Part shown: piece after piece, positions 34,538 through 44,200 of the stretch
Position numbering within the stretch: position 1 is the stretch's first letter
How the letters are laid out: every line of letters begins with the position of its first letter
Assembly (NCBI RefSeq): GCF_019974135.1
Contig: NZ_AP025017.1
Coordinates: forward strand, 1,116,001 to 1,180,000
From: Actinomyces capricornis
GTDB lineage: Bacteria; Actinomycetota; Actinomycetes; Actinomycetales; Actinomycetaceae
DNA: 64,000 nucleotides
Direction of reading: 5' to 3'
The notes under the pieces: generated by a model
The model's input: only the letters and a program-made list of their open reading frames with translations
Told to the model about the DNA's origin: nothing
The model's database searches: none
Made by a program: the position numbers and the translations under genes

Positions 34538-35842
34538 CTATTGGGGCGGCTCCACGATGAGGGGCGCCTCGCCGGGGGCGTGCACCTCGGCGCGCGGGAG
34601 CGGGTCGAGGGACAGGCTGACGTGCAGGCGCTGGCCCTCCTGCCCCACGGCGTCGTAGGCCAGGTGCGGGTTGTCCAGGGAGACGACCTCGGTGCGGGCC
34701 CGCACCAGCCAGGGGTGGCGGCGGCGCAGGCCGATGAGGTCCTGGTGGAGGCGCATCATCCACCCGCCCATCGGGGACAGGCCCGCGGGGGCCTGCGGCA
34801 GGGCGGGGCGGACCTCGTCGTCGCCGCCGATGGTCTCGGTCTTGACCCCGCGGAAGGCCTGCTCATCGCCGTAGTAGATGGTGGGCACCCCGCCCACGGT
34901 CATGAGCAGGACGACGGCGAGGGCCGCCTTGGCCCCGCCCACGCGGCTGGCGATGCGGGTGACGTCGTGGTTGCCGATGAAGGTCGCCGGGGTGAAGGAG
35001 TCGAGCATCTCGTTGTGGCGTGTCAGGCACCAGTCGAGCTCGTAGAAGTTGACGTCGGCCAGCGAGCTCCAAGTCGCCTTCCACAGCTCGTACTGGGTGA
35101 CGCTGTCCACCGTGGAGTCCTTGACGAAGGCCGGGTAGTCGCCGTGGATGACCTCCCCCAGGAACCAGGCCCCGGGGTGGCGCTCGCGCACGGCGGGCAG
35201 GACGCGCGCCCAGAAGGCGGGAGGCACGGCGTAGGCGGCGTCCAGGCGCCAGGCGGCGGCGCCCCGCTCCAGCCAGTGGGTGAGGACGCGGATGGCCAGG
35301 TCGACGACCTCCTCCGAGTCATGGTTGAGGGCGGCCAGGGAGTCGTGCCCCTCGAAGGTGGCGTAGCCGGGGCCCCGGCCATCGCCGTCGGAGTCAGTGA
35401 CGGAGCCACTGAAGCGGAAGTAGGCACGCTCGGGGCCGCCGCCGTGGGCGGCGCGGAAGAGGGGGTGCTCGGTGCCCACATGGTTGAGGACGCCGTCGAG
35501 CATGAGGGCCAGGCCCCGGTCCCGGCAGGCCGCGGCGAGGCGGTCGAAGGCGGCGTCGTCCCCCAGGCGCGGGTCGATGGCGAAGTGGTCGATGGTGTCG
35601 TAGCCGTGGGTGGTCGAGGCGAAGATCGGCCCGAGGGCCAGGCCGTTGGCGCCCAGCTCGACGGCGTAGTCGAGCCACGGCTCCAGGCGGTCCAGGCGCG
35701 GGGCGCCGGAATCAGTGAGCGGCTGGCCCGGCTCGGGGCGGATGGGGGCGCCGGTGGCGCCCAGGGGGTAGACCTGCCACCAGAGGCAGTGGTCGATCCA
35801 GGAGGGGGAGGTGGGACGGCTGGCTCTGGATGCCTCAATCAT
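34538..35842 (-). CDS. Glycoside hydrolase family 13 (alpha-amylase-like) protein
   Basis: 434 residues. A TIM barrel with all GH13 motifs: DGVLNHVG, WRLDAAYAV with nucleophile Asp201, FLGEVIHGDYP with acid/base Glu230, and FIGNHDVTR with Asp293. No signal peptide is present, so it acts in the cytoplasm on maltodextrin, glycogen fragments or similar oligosaccharides. The exact activity (amylase, neopullulanase, transglycosylase) is not decided by the motifs. It is shorter than typical amylases because the C-terminal beta domain is minimal. A pullulanase-type enzyme lies at 54711-57548. Confidence 0.92.
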   Translation of the reverse strand: MIEASRASRPTSPSWIDHCLWWQVYPLGATGAPIRPEPGQPLTDSGAPRLDRLEPWLDYAVELGANGLALGPIFASTTHGYDTIDHFAIDPRLGDDAAFDRLAAACRDRGLALMLDGVLNHVGTEHPLFRAAHGGGPERAYFRFSGSVTDSDGDGRGPGYATFEGHDSLAALNHDSEEVVDLAIRVLTHWLERGAAAWRLDAAYAVPPAFWARVLPAVRERHPGAWFLGEVIHGDYPAFVKDSTVDSVTQYELWKATWSSLADVNFYELDWCLTRHNEMLDSFTPATFIGNHDVTRIASRVGGAKAALAVVLLMTVGGVPTIYYGDEQAFRGVKTETIGGDDEVRPALPQAPAGLSPMGGWMMRLHQDLIGLRRRHPWLVRARTEVVSLDNPHLAYDAVGQEGQRLHVSLSLDPLPRAEVHAPGEAPLIVEPPQ

Positions 35843-36007
35843 GGCGCCATCATAGGCGCGTGTGATGGCGCTCTCAGGGTCTTGGCCTGCGTGACTGCCC
35901 GGGACTGCCCCGCATCGAGCCCTGCGCCGCGGCGGTCAGCGGGCCAGGACGTCCACCCTCGGGAGCCGCGAAGCCCGGCACGGGCGCCCCGCCCATGAGG
36001 GGACGGC

Positions 36008-36400
36008 CTACGCAGCAGAAGCTTTCCCGACCGGTGCCCCCCGAACCAGGGCGACCAGACCGACGCCCACGGGCATGAGCATGAGCCAGAGGTTGGACAG
36101 CCACAGGGAGGCCTCCCAGCTCCCCCATTGGAGGAAGAAGACAACCTCCATCAGGCCTGAGGCGTGAGTGAGGGCCAGGGCGATGATGAGCATCGGGTCG
36201 TGCAAGCGGTGGGTGCGGGGCAGGAGGAGCCACGCGACCCCCGCCAGCACCGCCAAGGCATCCAGGGGGAGGAAGGCCATATGCCAAGCGGTGAGTACAT
36301 CGCCCGGGCCTGCACCGACACACCTGACCCCGGAGGCGACCATTATCCAGTACCCGACCAGGCCCAGGTCCGTGAGAAGGATGAGCGCCTTGCGCAGCAC
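36008..36400 (-). CDS. Small four-helix membrane protein (DUF5360/YvaD-like)
   Basis: 130 residues from GTG 36400, with GAAAGGGG at good distance. Four hydrophobic helices (KALILLTDLGLVGYWIMVAS; FLPLDALAVLAGVAWLL; MLIIALALTHASGLMEVVFF; SNLWLMLMPVGVGLVALV) match the size and pattern of the DUF5360 family, known from Bacillus YvaD, of unknown function. No catalytic residues are visible. It stands alone. Confidence 0.72.
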   Translation of the reverse strand: MLRKALILLTDLGLVGYWIMVASGVRCVGAGPGDVLTAWHMAFLPLDALAVLAGVAWLLLPRTHRLHDPMLIIALALTHASGLMEVVFFLQWGSWEASLWLSNLWLMLMPVGVGLVALVRGAPVGKASAA

Positions 36401-36703
36401 ACCGGCCCCTTTCAGCAGTTCGATCGTTGCGCCACCACGCTAACAAGATGACCTTATGCCCAACCCCCACTGGGAGGACGTGCACGCGGGCGCTCGAGGC
36501 ATGACAGGGCGCGCAGCAGGGGCAGGCCGCCATGCACCGATTCTCGGCCGGCCTGCAGGGCGGCCAGGTGTCCAGATCCCTGACAAAGGCCGCCCCCATC
36601 ACGTCTGGGCCGTCGCGGAACCGCAGGATTCCACGGCTCCACAACAGCACCTTCGGGGCAGGCACGGCCTTTGCCAGCGATTGTTAGCAATACGGACACA
36701 GCT
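36401..36703. other. Gene-free stretch upstream of the small membrane protein
   Basis: About 300 bases between two minus-strand genes. Short frames on both strands lack start sites and motifs. It should carry the promoter of the DUF5360-like gene. No further structure was seen. Confidence 0.4.
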
Positions 36704-36737
36704 CTCCCCCGGCAGCGGATGACTGCTGCCGGGGGAG
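36704..36737 (-). terminator. Terminator of dps
   Basis: Perfect 13-bp stem CTCCCCCGGCAGC / GCTGCCGGGGGAG with an 8-base loop, 55 bases after the dps stop on the minus strand. Confidence 0.8.
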
Positions 36738-36792
36738 CATGGATGGAATCACCGAATCAGCCCCCGCGCGGGGCCGCTCGGCGGCCTCCGGA

Positions 36793-37290
36793 TCAGCGCA
36801 CGGGCTTGCGCACCTCGGCGGAGATGAACCAGGCCTGCTGCTCCAGCTTGCCGATGAGGTCCTCGACGATGCCGGAGGAGGTGGGGTCCTCGGAGTCGAT
36901 GTCCTCGTCCACGCCGCGCAGGGTGGCCACGACGGCCTCGATGGCCGAGACGATGTACTCCACGCCCTCAGTGGTGAGGATCTCGCCCTCGGCGGCGGCC
37001 GGGACGGTGGTGGCGGCGGCAACGGTCGCGGGACGGCCGTCGGGGGTGGCGTTGATGGCGCGCATGCGCTCGGCGATCTCGTCGGCGCCCTCGCGAGCGA
37101 TGTCGACGACCTCATCGAGGTTGAGGTGCAGGTCGCGGAAGTTGGGGCCCACGATGTTCCAGTGGGCCTGCTTACCCACCAACTCCAGGGCGATGAGGTC
37201 CACCAGCACGCGCTGGAGGTTGTCGCTCAGGGAGGCGGAGGCGGTGAAGGCGAGTCGGATGGAGGGGGCGGAAACGGTGTCAGCACTCAT
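36793..37290 (-). CDS. dps: Dps-family DNA-binding / ferritin-like protein
   Basis: 165 residues, a four-helix ferritin-like protein. The ferroxidase site of Dps is seen as QAHWNIVGPNFRDLHLNLDEVVD (His and Asp/Glu from adjacent subunits). Dps forms 12-subunit shells that oxidise Fe(II) with peroxide, store iron and protect DNA. No long basic tail is present, so DNA binding is uncertain. Helix two is followed by an Ala/Thr-rich loop. Upstream sequence contains a half-perfect iron box at the start region (TAAGGTAAGC near 37300) and a second weak box at 37341, consistent with DtxR/IdeR control. Confidence 0.93.
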   Translation of the reverse strand: MSADTVSAPSIRLAFTASASLSDNLQRVLVDLIALELVGKQAHWNIVGPNFRDLHLNLDEVVDIAREGADEIAERMRAINATPDGRPATVAAATTVPAAAEGEILTTEGVEYIVSAIEAVVATLRGVDEDIDSEDPTSSGIVEDLIGKLEQQAWFISAEVRKPVR

Positions 37291-37340
37291 GGGGCTTACC
37301 TTAGCACCTCCAGTGCCAGCCTGGGTGTTACTTATGATTC

Positions 37341-37359
37341 ATAGGCGAGGCAATCCTCA
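37341..37359 (-). promoter_or_regulatory. Weak DtxR/IdeR-like box upstream of dps
   Basis: ATAGGCGAGGCAATCCTCA matches the iron-box consensus at about 13 of 19 positions and lies 50-70 bases before the dps ATG. Together with the half-site TAAGGTAAGC close to the start it suggests iron control of dps. Confidence 0.4.
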
Positions 37360-39126
37360 GTTCCGCAGGTCACGGCGGTTTCCGACCACGGCAGCCACAC
37401 CCACCACAACGAGGGCGAGCACCAGGCACACGGCGGGTCCCGCCCACTCCCGGGCCTGGCCCAGCACGGCCCCCTCGGCCGCGGGCAGGGAGGGCAGGTG
37501 GGTCCAGGGCGAGAGGTTGAGCAGCCACTGGGGCGCCTGGGCCGCGGGCCCCAGCACGAACACCGACAGCCACAGGGCGTAGGCGCCCCAGCCCAGGGCG
37601 CGGGCCCACCGGGGCGCCACGGCGTGCACCGCCCCCATGAGCGCGCCGGCCAGGAGCACCGCGGGCAGCTGAGCGGCCAGTCCCGCCCCCAGCCCCAGGG
37701 CCAGGCGCCACGGGTCCTCCATGGCCGGGGAGTCCTGGGCGGCCAGTGCGGGCAGGGCAGTGCCGGCCAGCCCCACACCGATCCCCACCAGGACCGCCAG
37801 GGCGCCCAGGATCAGGACCTGGAGGCGTGCCAGCAGCCAGCAGCCCCGGGAGACGGGCAGGGCCAGGACGGTGGCACTCCGGCCCGAGGACTCCTCCCCC
37901 ACAGCAGCGCCCATGAGGGCGACGGCGCAGGCACCGGCCAGGACGCCCCCGTAGCCGATGATGAGCGCAAGATAGACCTGGACGCTCAGCTCGCCCCCGA
38001 AGAAGGCCTGCATGGAGGGACTGCTGGCGAGCACCTCCTGGAAGGAGGACTCGATGGTGGGCGCGAACAGCCCGTAGGTGGCCCCGAAGGCCAGGCCGCC
38101 CAGGCCCCACCACCGGCGCTGGGAGGCGGTGGTGCGCCGCGCCAGGGCGTGGGCGCCGTCGGGCCCGCGGCGGTGGCGCCGTCCACCGCCCAAGGCCGGC
38201 ACCAGGCCCTGCCCGAGCTGGCGCCCGCGGTGCAGTGCCAGTCCGGCGGCGGCGGTGGCCAGGGCGGCGACAGCTAGGATGACCAGCGGCTCCCAGCGCA
38301 GGTCGACGTAGAGGCGGGCCTGCTGGACCAGCCCGATGGGGCTGAGCCACGACGCCCGGGACATGGCACTGCCCGGCTCGCTGGCGTCGCCCAGGCCTCG
38401 CAGGGTGAACCAGGCCAGGACCAGCAGCAGGCCCGCCCCGCGGGCGGCGCGCGCCGAGGGCGCCAGCGCGGCCAGCACCAGGCCCGCTCCTGCGGCGCTG
38501 AGGCCCACCAGGGTCAGGGCCGCGCCCAGGAGCATGCTCTGGCCGGGCGCGAGCCCTCCGATGATGGCGGCACTGGCGCTGAGCGCCCCCATGCCCAGGC
38601 CGGCCAGGGCGGCGGCGATCAGAGAGGCCCAGGCGCTCTCGCCGCGGCGGGTCGGCGCGGCGGCGAGCAACTCCGCGGGCCCGTCGTCCTCGTCGGCGCG
38701 GGTGCGGGCGATGGCCTGGAGGACGCCCATGAGGGCGACGACGAGGGCCAGCCATCCGAGGGCCTGGGCGGCGAAGAGCGCGCCGAAGGTCGGTGCGGAG
38801 CGGTCCAGGCCGTAGCCGGGACCGGTGAACAGGGAGGCGGCGGGCGTGGTGTAGGTCAGTGCCGCGGCCTGGCGCTCCTGGGGCGTGGAGTAGGCGGCGT
38901 CGAGCATGAGGACGCAGTACAGGGCGAGGAGGCCATGCCCGGCGCTCCAGGCCAGGATGCTGCGGCGCTCGCGGCGCAGGGTGGCCCTGGTCAGCGGGGT
39001 CAGTAGGGCCGCTCCGGCGCTACCCCGGCCGCCCCGACGGCGCCCGCTGCCCTGGCCCTCCAGCCCGCCCTGGCTGCCGTGGCGGCTGCGCAGGTCCTGC
39101 GGGTCCCGGGTGCGCTGGGGGCTCAT
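37357..39126 (-). CDS. ABC exporter permease (tetronasin/polyketide-antibiotic type)
   Basis: 589 residues from ATG 39126 (ATGA overlap with the ATPase gene). It has about twelve hydrophobic helices in two similar halves, after a charged head of about 40 residues. The size and double structure match the large membrane subunit of TnrB/'polyketide antibiotic' ABC-2 exporters. Landmarks include RTRADEDDGPAELLAAAPTR in the first cytoplasmic loop and VGEESSGRSATVLALPVSR in the matching loop of the second half. It would export a drug or lipid-like molecule. Substrate unknown; the TetR gene in the same operon suggests induction by a small compound. Confidence 0.88.
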   Translation of the reverse strand: MSPQRTRDPQDLRSRHGSQGGLEGQGSGRRRGGRGSAGAALLTPLTRATLRRERRSILAWSAGHGLLALYCVLMLDAAYSTPQERQAAALTYTTPAASLFTGPGYGLDRSAPTFGALFAAQALGWLALVVALMGVLQAIARTRADEDDGPAELLAAAPTRRGESAWASLIAAALAGLGMGALSASAAIIGGLAPGQSMLLGAALTLVGLSAAGAGLVLAALAPSARAARGAGLLLVLAWFTLRGLGDASEPGSAMSRASWLSPIGLVQQARLYVDLRWEPLVILAVAALATAAAGLALHRGRQLGQGLVPALGGGRRHRRGPDGAHALARRTTASQRRWWGLGGLAFGATYGLFAPTIESSFQEVLASSPSMQAFFGGELSVQVYLALIIGYGGVLAGACAVALMGAAVGEESSGRSATVLALPVSRGCWLLARLQVLILGALAVLVGIGVGLAGTALPALAAQDSPAMEDPWRLALGLGAGLAAQLPAVLLAGALMGAVHAVAPRWARALGWGAYALWLSVFVLGPAAQAPQWLLNLSPWTHLPSLPAAEGAVLGQAREWAGPAVCLVLALVVVGVAAVVGNRRDLRN

Positions 39127-40241
39127 GCGGCGCCCTCCCGGGTGTAGTGGCGCAGGAAGAGCTCCTCCAGGCTGGGCGGGGCGGCGCTCAGGGAGCGCAC
39201 ACCCAGGGCCGCCAGGGCGCGCATGGCCTCGGGGTAGTGGGCCGAGTCGATGCTCGCCTCGATCCTCCACCCCGACTGCGGCCCCCGGCCGCCCCCATCC
39301 TGGAGCCCCGGCGCCTGCCGGTCAGCCCGGCCCTCCTGGGACTCCGGGGCGGCCCGGTCCTGCTGGCCGGCGGGCTCGATACTCAGCTCGTGGACTCCCT
39401 GCATGGCGCGCAGCGCCTGGGGGTCGGCCTCGACGACGGCGCGGATGCGGGTGCGCAGCAGGCCGCGGATGCGCTCCAGGGGGCCGCGCTCGACGGTGCG
39501 CCCCGAGCGGATGATGGTCACGTCGGTGCACAGCCGCTCGACCTCGGACAGGATGTGACTGGAGAGCAGGACGGCGGTGCCGCTGTGGGCGGCCTCGGCC
39601 ACGCACTGGGTGAAGACCTCCTCCATGAGGGGGTCGAGCCCGGAGGTGGGCTCATCGAGGATGAGGAGCTCCACCGGCTCGCTCAGGGCGGCGATGAGGG
39701 CGACCTTCTGCCGGTTGCCCTTGGAGTAGGCGCGGATCCTCTTGCCCGGGTCCAGCTCGAAGCGCTCGATGAGCTCGGCGCGCCTCCTGGCCACCTGCCG
39801 CCCCCGGTCGGCGGGCCGACGGCGCAGGGCGGCCAGCGCCTCCAGGGTCTGGCCACCGGTGAGTCCCGGCCACAGGGCCACGTCCCCCGGGACGTAGGCG
39901 AGGCGGGCGTGCACCTGGGTGGCCTCGCGCCAGGGGTCTGCGCCGAAGAGGCGGGCGCGTCCGCCGTCGGCCCGGATCATGCCGAGCAGGATGCGCAGGG
40001 CGGTGGTCTTGCCGGCGCCGTTGGGACCCAGGAAGCCGACCACTTGCCCGGGCTCGACGCGCAGGTCCAGGCCGTCCAGGGCACGGGTGGTAGTGCGGCC
40101 CCGGCCGAAGGTCTTGACCAGGCCCTCGACGTCGACAACGGGGGCGGGGCCGCCTGGGACGCCGGCCGCGAGGGCGGTCGGCGACCCCTGAGGGCCGATG
40201 GTGTGCGCGCGCGTCGTGGGCGCGGAGGGGGTCGGGGTCAC
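39123..40241 (-). CDS. ABC exporter ATP-binding protein (DrrA-like)
   Basis: 372 residues from a GTG that overlaps the tetR stop (GTGA). ABC ATPase: Walker A GFLGPNGAGKTT, Q-loop in LAYVPGDVALWPGLT, a signature written YSKGNRQK rather than LSGGQ (normal for this subfamily), Walker B LLILDEPTSGLDP and switch LSSHILSEVERL. The C-terminal extension contains a Gln/Gly/Asp-rich low-complexity insert (QQDRAAPESQEGRADRQAPG) between the usual strands. It pairs with the downstream permease. Confidence 0.92.
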   Translation of the reverse strand: MTPTPSAPTTRAHTIGPQGSPTALAAGVPGGPAPVVDVEGLVKTFGRGRTTTRALDGLDLRVEPGQVVGFLGPNGAGKTTALRILLGMIRADGGRARLFGADPWREATQVHARLAYVPGDVALWPGLTGGQTLEALAALRRRPADRGRQVARRRAELIERFELDPGKRIRAYSKGNRQKVALIAALSEPVELLILDEPTSGLDPLMEEVFTQCVAEAAHSGTAVLLSSHILSEVERLCTDVTIIRSGRTVERGPLERIRGLLRTRIRAVVEADPQALRAMQGVHELSIEPAGQQDRAAPESQEGRADRQAPGLQDGGGRGPQSGWRIEASIDSAHYPEAMRALAALGVRSLSAAPPSLEELFLRHYTREGAA

Positions 40242-40993
40242 GATTCCTCCTGAGGTGATTCGGCGTGGGCGGCCCGCCCCGTCGCGGGGGCCGGGCCGAT
40301 CGTGGGCCCGGTAGCGCGGGCCCGCGGCTCGCCCTGGGCCGCCAAGGCCCCAGTGGCGGGAGCGGCCCGGAGGTAGTCCTCGAGAAGGGCCGGGTCGGTG
40401 AACAGGGGCTGGGAGTGGAGCTCCGCGGTGACGGGGCCGTAGCGCTCGACGAACTCCCGGGTGACCACCTCGATGTCCGCAGGATCGGAGGCCTCGTAGC
40501 GGGCGAAGAGCAGCATGGCCCCGAATCCGGAGTAGAGCAGGTAGCGGGCCCGGGCGGCGCCGTCCCGGGAGGGTGTCATGGTTCCGGCCCGCACCGCCTG
40601 GTTCGTGTAGTCGATGGTCTCGGCGACGAAGGAGTCCATGAGCTGCGTGGCCAGCTCGCCGCCCTCCTGGATGGAGCGCAGGGCGTAGGAGGTGGCCGGG
40701 AGGTAGTCCTCGATCTGGGCCATCTGGGCCAGCAGGTCGGTGGGACCGCCGAAGTAGACCGAGTCCTTCTTCGCCTCGATGGTGATTCTCAGGACCTCGG
40801 CGTCGCAGGCCCGGCGCAGCCCCTGCTTGGAGCCGAAGTGATGGGTGATGAGGCCGGCGGTGACGCCCGCCTGGGCCGCGATGACCCGCAGGCCCACGCC
40901 GAAGCCCTCACGTGCGAAGCACGCGATGGCGGCATGGCGGATGCGGGCCGCGGTGGTGAGATCGGGGTCACGGGACGACGGTACTGAACGCAT
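40238..40993 (-). CDS. TetR-family regulator of the ABC exporter operon
   Basis: 251 residues from ATG 40993. The helix-turn-helix spans AARIRHAAIACFAREGFGVG, LRVIAAQAGVTAGLITHHFGSKQGL. The C-terminal domain has a TetR_C-like pattern (YSGFGAMLLFARYEASDP) and a Pro/Ala-rich tail. As first gene of the operon tetR-ATPase-permease with overlapping junctions, it should repress its own transcript. The palindrome TGAACGCATGTTCA covers its start codon, supporting autoregulation. Confidence 0.92.
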   Translation of the reverse strand: MRSVPSSRDPDLTTAARIRHAAIACFAREGFGVGLRVIAAQAGVTAGLITHHFGSKQGLRRACDAEVLRITIEAKKDSVYFGGPTDLLAQMAQIEDYLPATSYALRSIQEGGELATQLMDSFVAETIDYTNQAVRAGTMTPSRDGAARARYLLYSGFGAMLLFARYEASDPADIEVVTREFVERYGPVTAELHSQPLFTDPALLEDYLRAAPATGALAAQGEPRARATGPTIGPAPATGRAAHAESPQEES

Positions 40994-41021
40994 GTTCAAT
41001 ATGCTATACGTTCGTTCAATC
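40985..41021 (-). promoter_or_regulatory. Operator region of the tetR-ABC operon
   Basis: TGAACGCATGTTCA (40985-40998) has 5-bp arms and overlaps the ATG. A second related site, TATACGTTCGTTCAAT (41006-41021), repeats the GTTC element. Two such sites over the start suggest cooperative TetR binding that blocks transcription or initiation. Confidence 0.55.
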
Positions 41022-41259
41022 TGCGTCAAGGCCCCGCCCCCACCCAGGCGCGCTCGACGCCCCCGACCCCCGCCACAGCCCCCGCCGACGCGGGCGTGAC
41101 CATTTTGAGCCGTCACAATTCGGCCTCTTTCCTTGAGGGGGGAATAAAACCGCTGATACTGTGCTGGCAACCTGCGGAAAGGTACATGACCGGAATCTAT
41201 TCCTGTGGCACATCTCCAATACCTCTCCGCATATCCCTACCCCATCGAGAGGACCCCCG

Positions 41260-44200
41260 GTGTCTTTAACCTCGCATGTGCGCACGCACGGCAGAGTGGT
41301 GGCGGCCGTTCTTGTGGCTGCACTAGTCCTGACCGCCTCCGTGCTCACGTTCTTCCACTCCACCGCCCAAGCGGCGATCAATCCGCGGATCACGATCTCC
41401 AACATGTCCCTGATACTCAGCTCGCCGACAGGGCAGGACGATCCCAATGATCACAGCTCGCGGGTCGATGACATCATGAGGCTGTCATTCGATTGGGATG
41501 CATCCAATGCCAATGCCTCGGCCGGGGACTCCTTCCGCATCGGCCTTCCCGAACTCTTCCGCAACCGCGAGCAGCTCACCCAAGACCTCAAGGTCAGCCA
41601 CGGCGGCCGGGAGGTGTCCATCGGTCAGTGCGTCCTTAGCGAGCAGGACATCACCTGCACCTTCAACGCCGAGTTCGACACCCTCAAGGGCCAGGGATTC
41701 AACAACCCCAAGGGATCGGGATCCGCACTACTCCAGGCCATCAGGGCAACCGATCAGGCCAACGCAGATATTGACGCCAACGGCATCGTCACAGCGGTTC
41801 CGATCCCCGGCGGCTCCATCGCCGACAACACCGGGCTGAACTACGAGCCCGAGCGCCTGCGCAAGTACAGCGAGGGCGTAAAGCTCGGCGACAGCTCCAT
41901 CAGCTGGGAGGTGTCCTTCGGCTTCCCCGGCCTCAACGACGCCCTGCAGGCCGAGGGCAAGAGCGTCATCGCGGACGGGAATACCCGTTCCACCGTCGTC
42001 CTGACCGATGAGCTGACCCCGAGCCACTCCTACTCCACGGACAAGAAGGACTGGACCCTGGTCATCGGCACCTCAACGACACGCAATGCCCTCATTGGCA
42101 CCGTGACGAACGCCGCGGGCGAGGACACCAACACCGATCACGGCGACTTCGACCTGACCGTGGACATCACCGGCGACCGCGCGACGATCACGGCCACCGG
42201 GCCCTTCGCAGCAGACACCAACTACCACGTCTACTACCGCACCAATCCGACCTCTGAGAACCAGACGGTCCAGCCCGGCGTCGTGTACTCCAACAACATC
42301 CGCGTCCAGGACACCGGCATCCAGACCAGCTACAGCACCTACTACGTGCGATCCTTCAACATCAACGTCGAGCTCAAGCCCGGCTTCGGCGGCTTCACCG
42401 CCACCAAGCTGCTCAGCGGCGCCGGCGCTGGACTGGTCTCGGACGGTACCACCTTCGACCTGACCGTGGACTACGTCCTGCCCGGCGGCGCCACCACGGA
42501 CACCTACCAGGGATGGAACGCTCCGGGAACCGTCAACCCGGACAAGACCGGCGGCCGTACCACCCTCAAGCTCACCGCGGGCAGCAGCGCCACCTACAAC
42601 GGCACGTTCCCCACCGGCACCGTCCTGACCCTCAGTGAGGATCCGACGACCGCCTCGACCACTCCCCAGGGCTTCGCCTGGGGCGAGCCGACCTTCATGG
42701 TCGGGGACCAGGCCACCAACACCCTGACGATCCAGGAGCAGGCCTCCACCGCCGTCTCAGTGACCAACACGGCAGACTTCACCCAGGCCATCAATGGGGT
42801 CTTCACCCTGTCCAAGCAGGTCACGGGTGATGGCCAGTTCTCCGACTCCACCTTCACCTTCTCCTACACCTGCGACAACGGCGCCAAGGGCGACCTTGAG
42901 GTTCCAGGCGATGGGACGATCGTCCCCAGCCCGGAGCTGCCCGCGGGCACGTCCTGCACCATCACTGAGGACGTCGACGCCGCGGCCAAGCCCGGCTTCA
43001 CCCTGGTACCGAGCCTGTCGACCAACTCAGTGACCATCAAGGCCGGCGGCTCCGTCCCCGTCAATGCCACCAACACCTACTCCAACAACACCGGCACCTT
43101 CCAGGTGACCAAGGCCGTGACCGGCGCCGATGCCTTCTCGCAGGACGCCTTCGAGATCGGTTACACCTGCACTCCGCCCGCCGGCGCCGGCAGCCCCCAG
43201 ACGGCGACCCTCCAGGTGACCGCCGGAGGTCCGGCCCAGCAGGGCCCGACCCTGCCCGAGGGCACCGTCTGCGTCATCAGCGAGACGGACGCCACCAAGG
43301 CCCGCGAGGGCCACTCGGTGGCCACCACCATCACAGTGGACGGCACCGCCACCAGCACCGTCACGATCGCCCGGGGCAAGACCGCCGAGGTCGCCGTGAC
43401 CAACACCTACACCCCGCTGGCCGGCTCCTTCCAGGTCACCAAGACCGTCGACGGCGCCGCCGCCGCCAAGGCGCCCTCCTCCTTCTCCTTCGACTACACC
43501 TGCGTCAAGGACGGCAAGGAGACCGCCAAGGACACCCTTGCGCTGGCCGCCGGCGAGTCCAAGTCCGTGGCCGGAGTGCCCGCCGGCTCGACGTGCACCG
43601 TCACGGAGAAGGACGCCTCGGTCGAGGGCCTGGCCCTGACCACCGCGCTGAGCGTGGACGACACCAAGGTCGAGGGCTCCAAGGCCACCTTCGACATCGC
43701 CGACGGTGTCACTGTGACAGTGGCGGCCACGAACACCTATGAGCCCACCACCGGCACCTTCATCGTGGCCAAGGGCATCGTGGATGGTCGTATCGAGCCC
43801 GCCCGTGCGCCCGAGACCGATGGGGCCGCCGCGGGCGGCGACGACGCCTCCACCAAGACCGACCCGGCCACCGAGGGGGGCGAGGCCGCCGAGGCCGACG
43901 GCACCAAGCCCCCGGTGTCCAACGAGGAGGTCCTGGCCGCCAGGCTCTGGGAGAAGGAGTTCACCTTCACCTACACCTGCGACGACCCCGCCACGACCAC
44001 GGGCACCATCAAGGTCAAGGGCGAGGGCGAGGCCGAGGCCGGCGTCCAGCTCCCCGTGGGCACCACCTGCACCATCACCGAGGACGAGGCCAGCGCGCAG
44101 GCCATGGGCTACACCCTCACCCCGCCCGGCCCCGAGAAGGTGACCATCAGCGGTGCGGCGAAGCCCGAGCGCGCCGTCATCTGGAACGCCTACGAGCGGG

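Noticed and set aside
36440..36665. Cys-rich short frame on the minus strand between the DUF5360-like gene and dps
   Set aside because: No start site, no conserved spacing of the cysteines and no family match.
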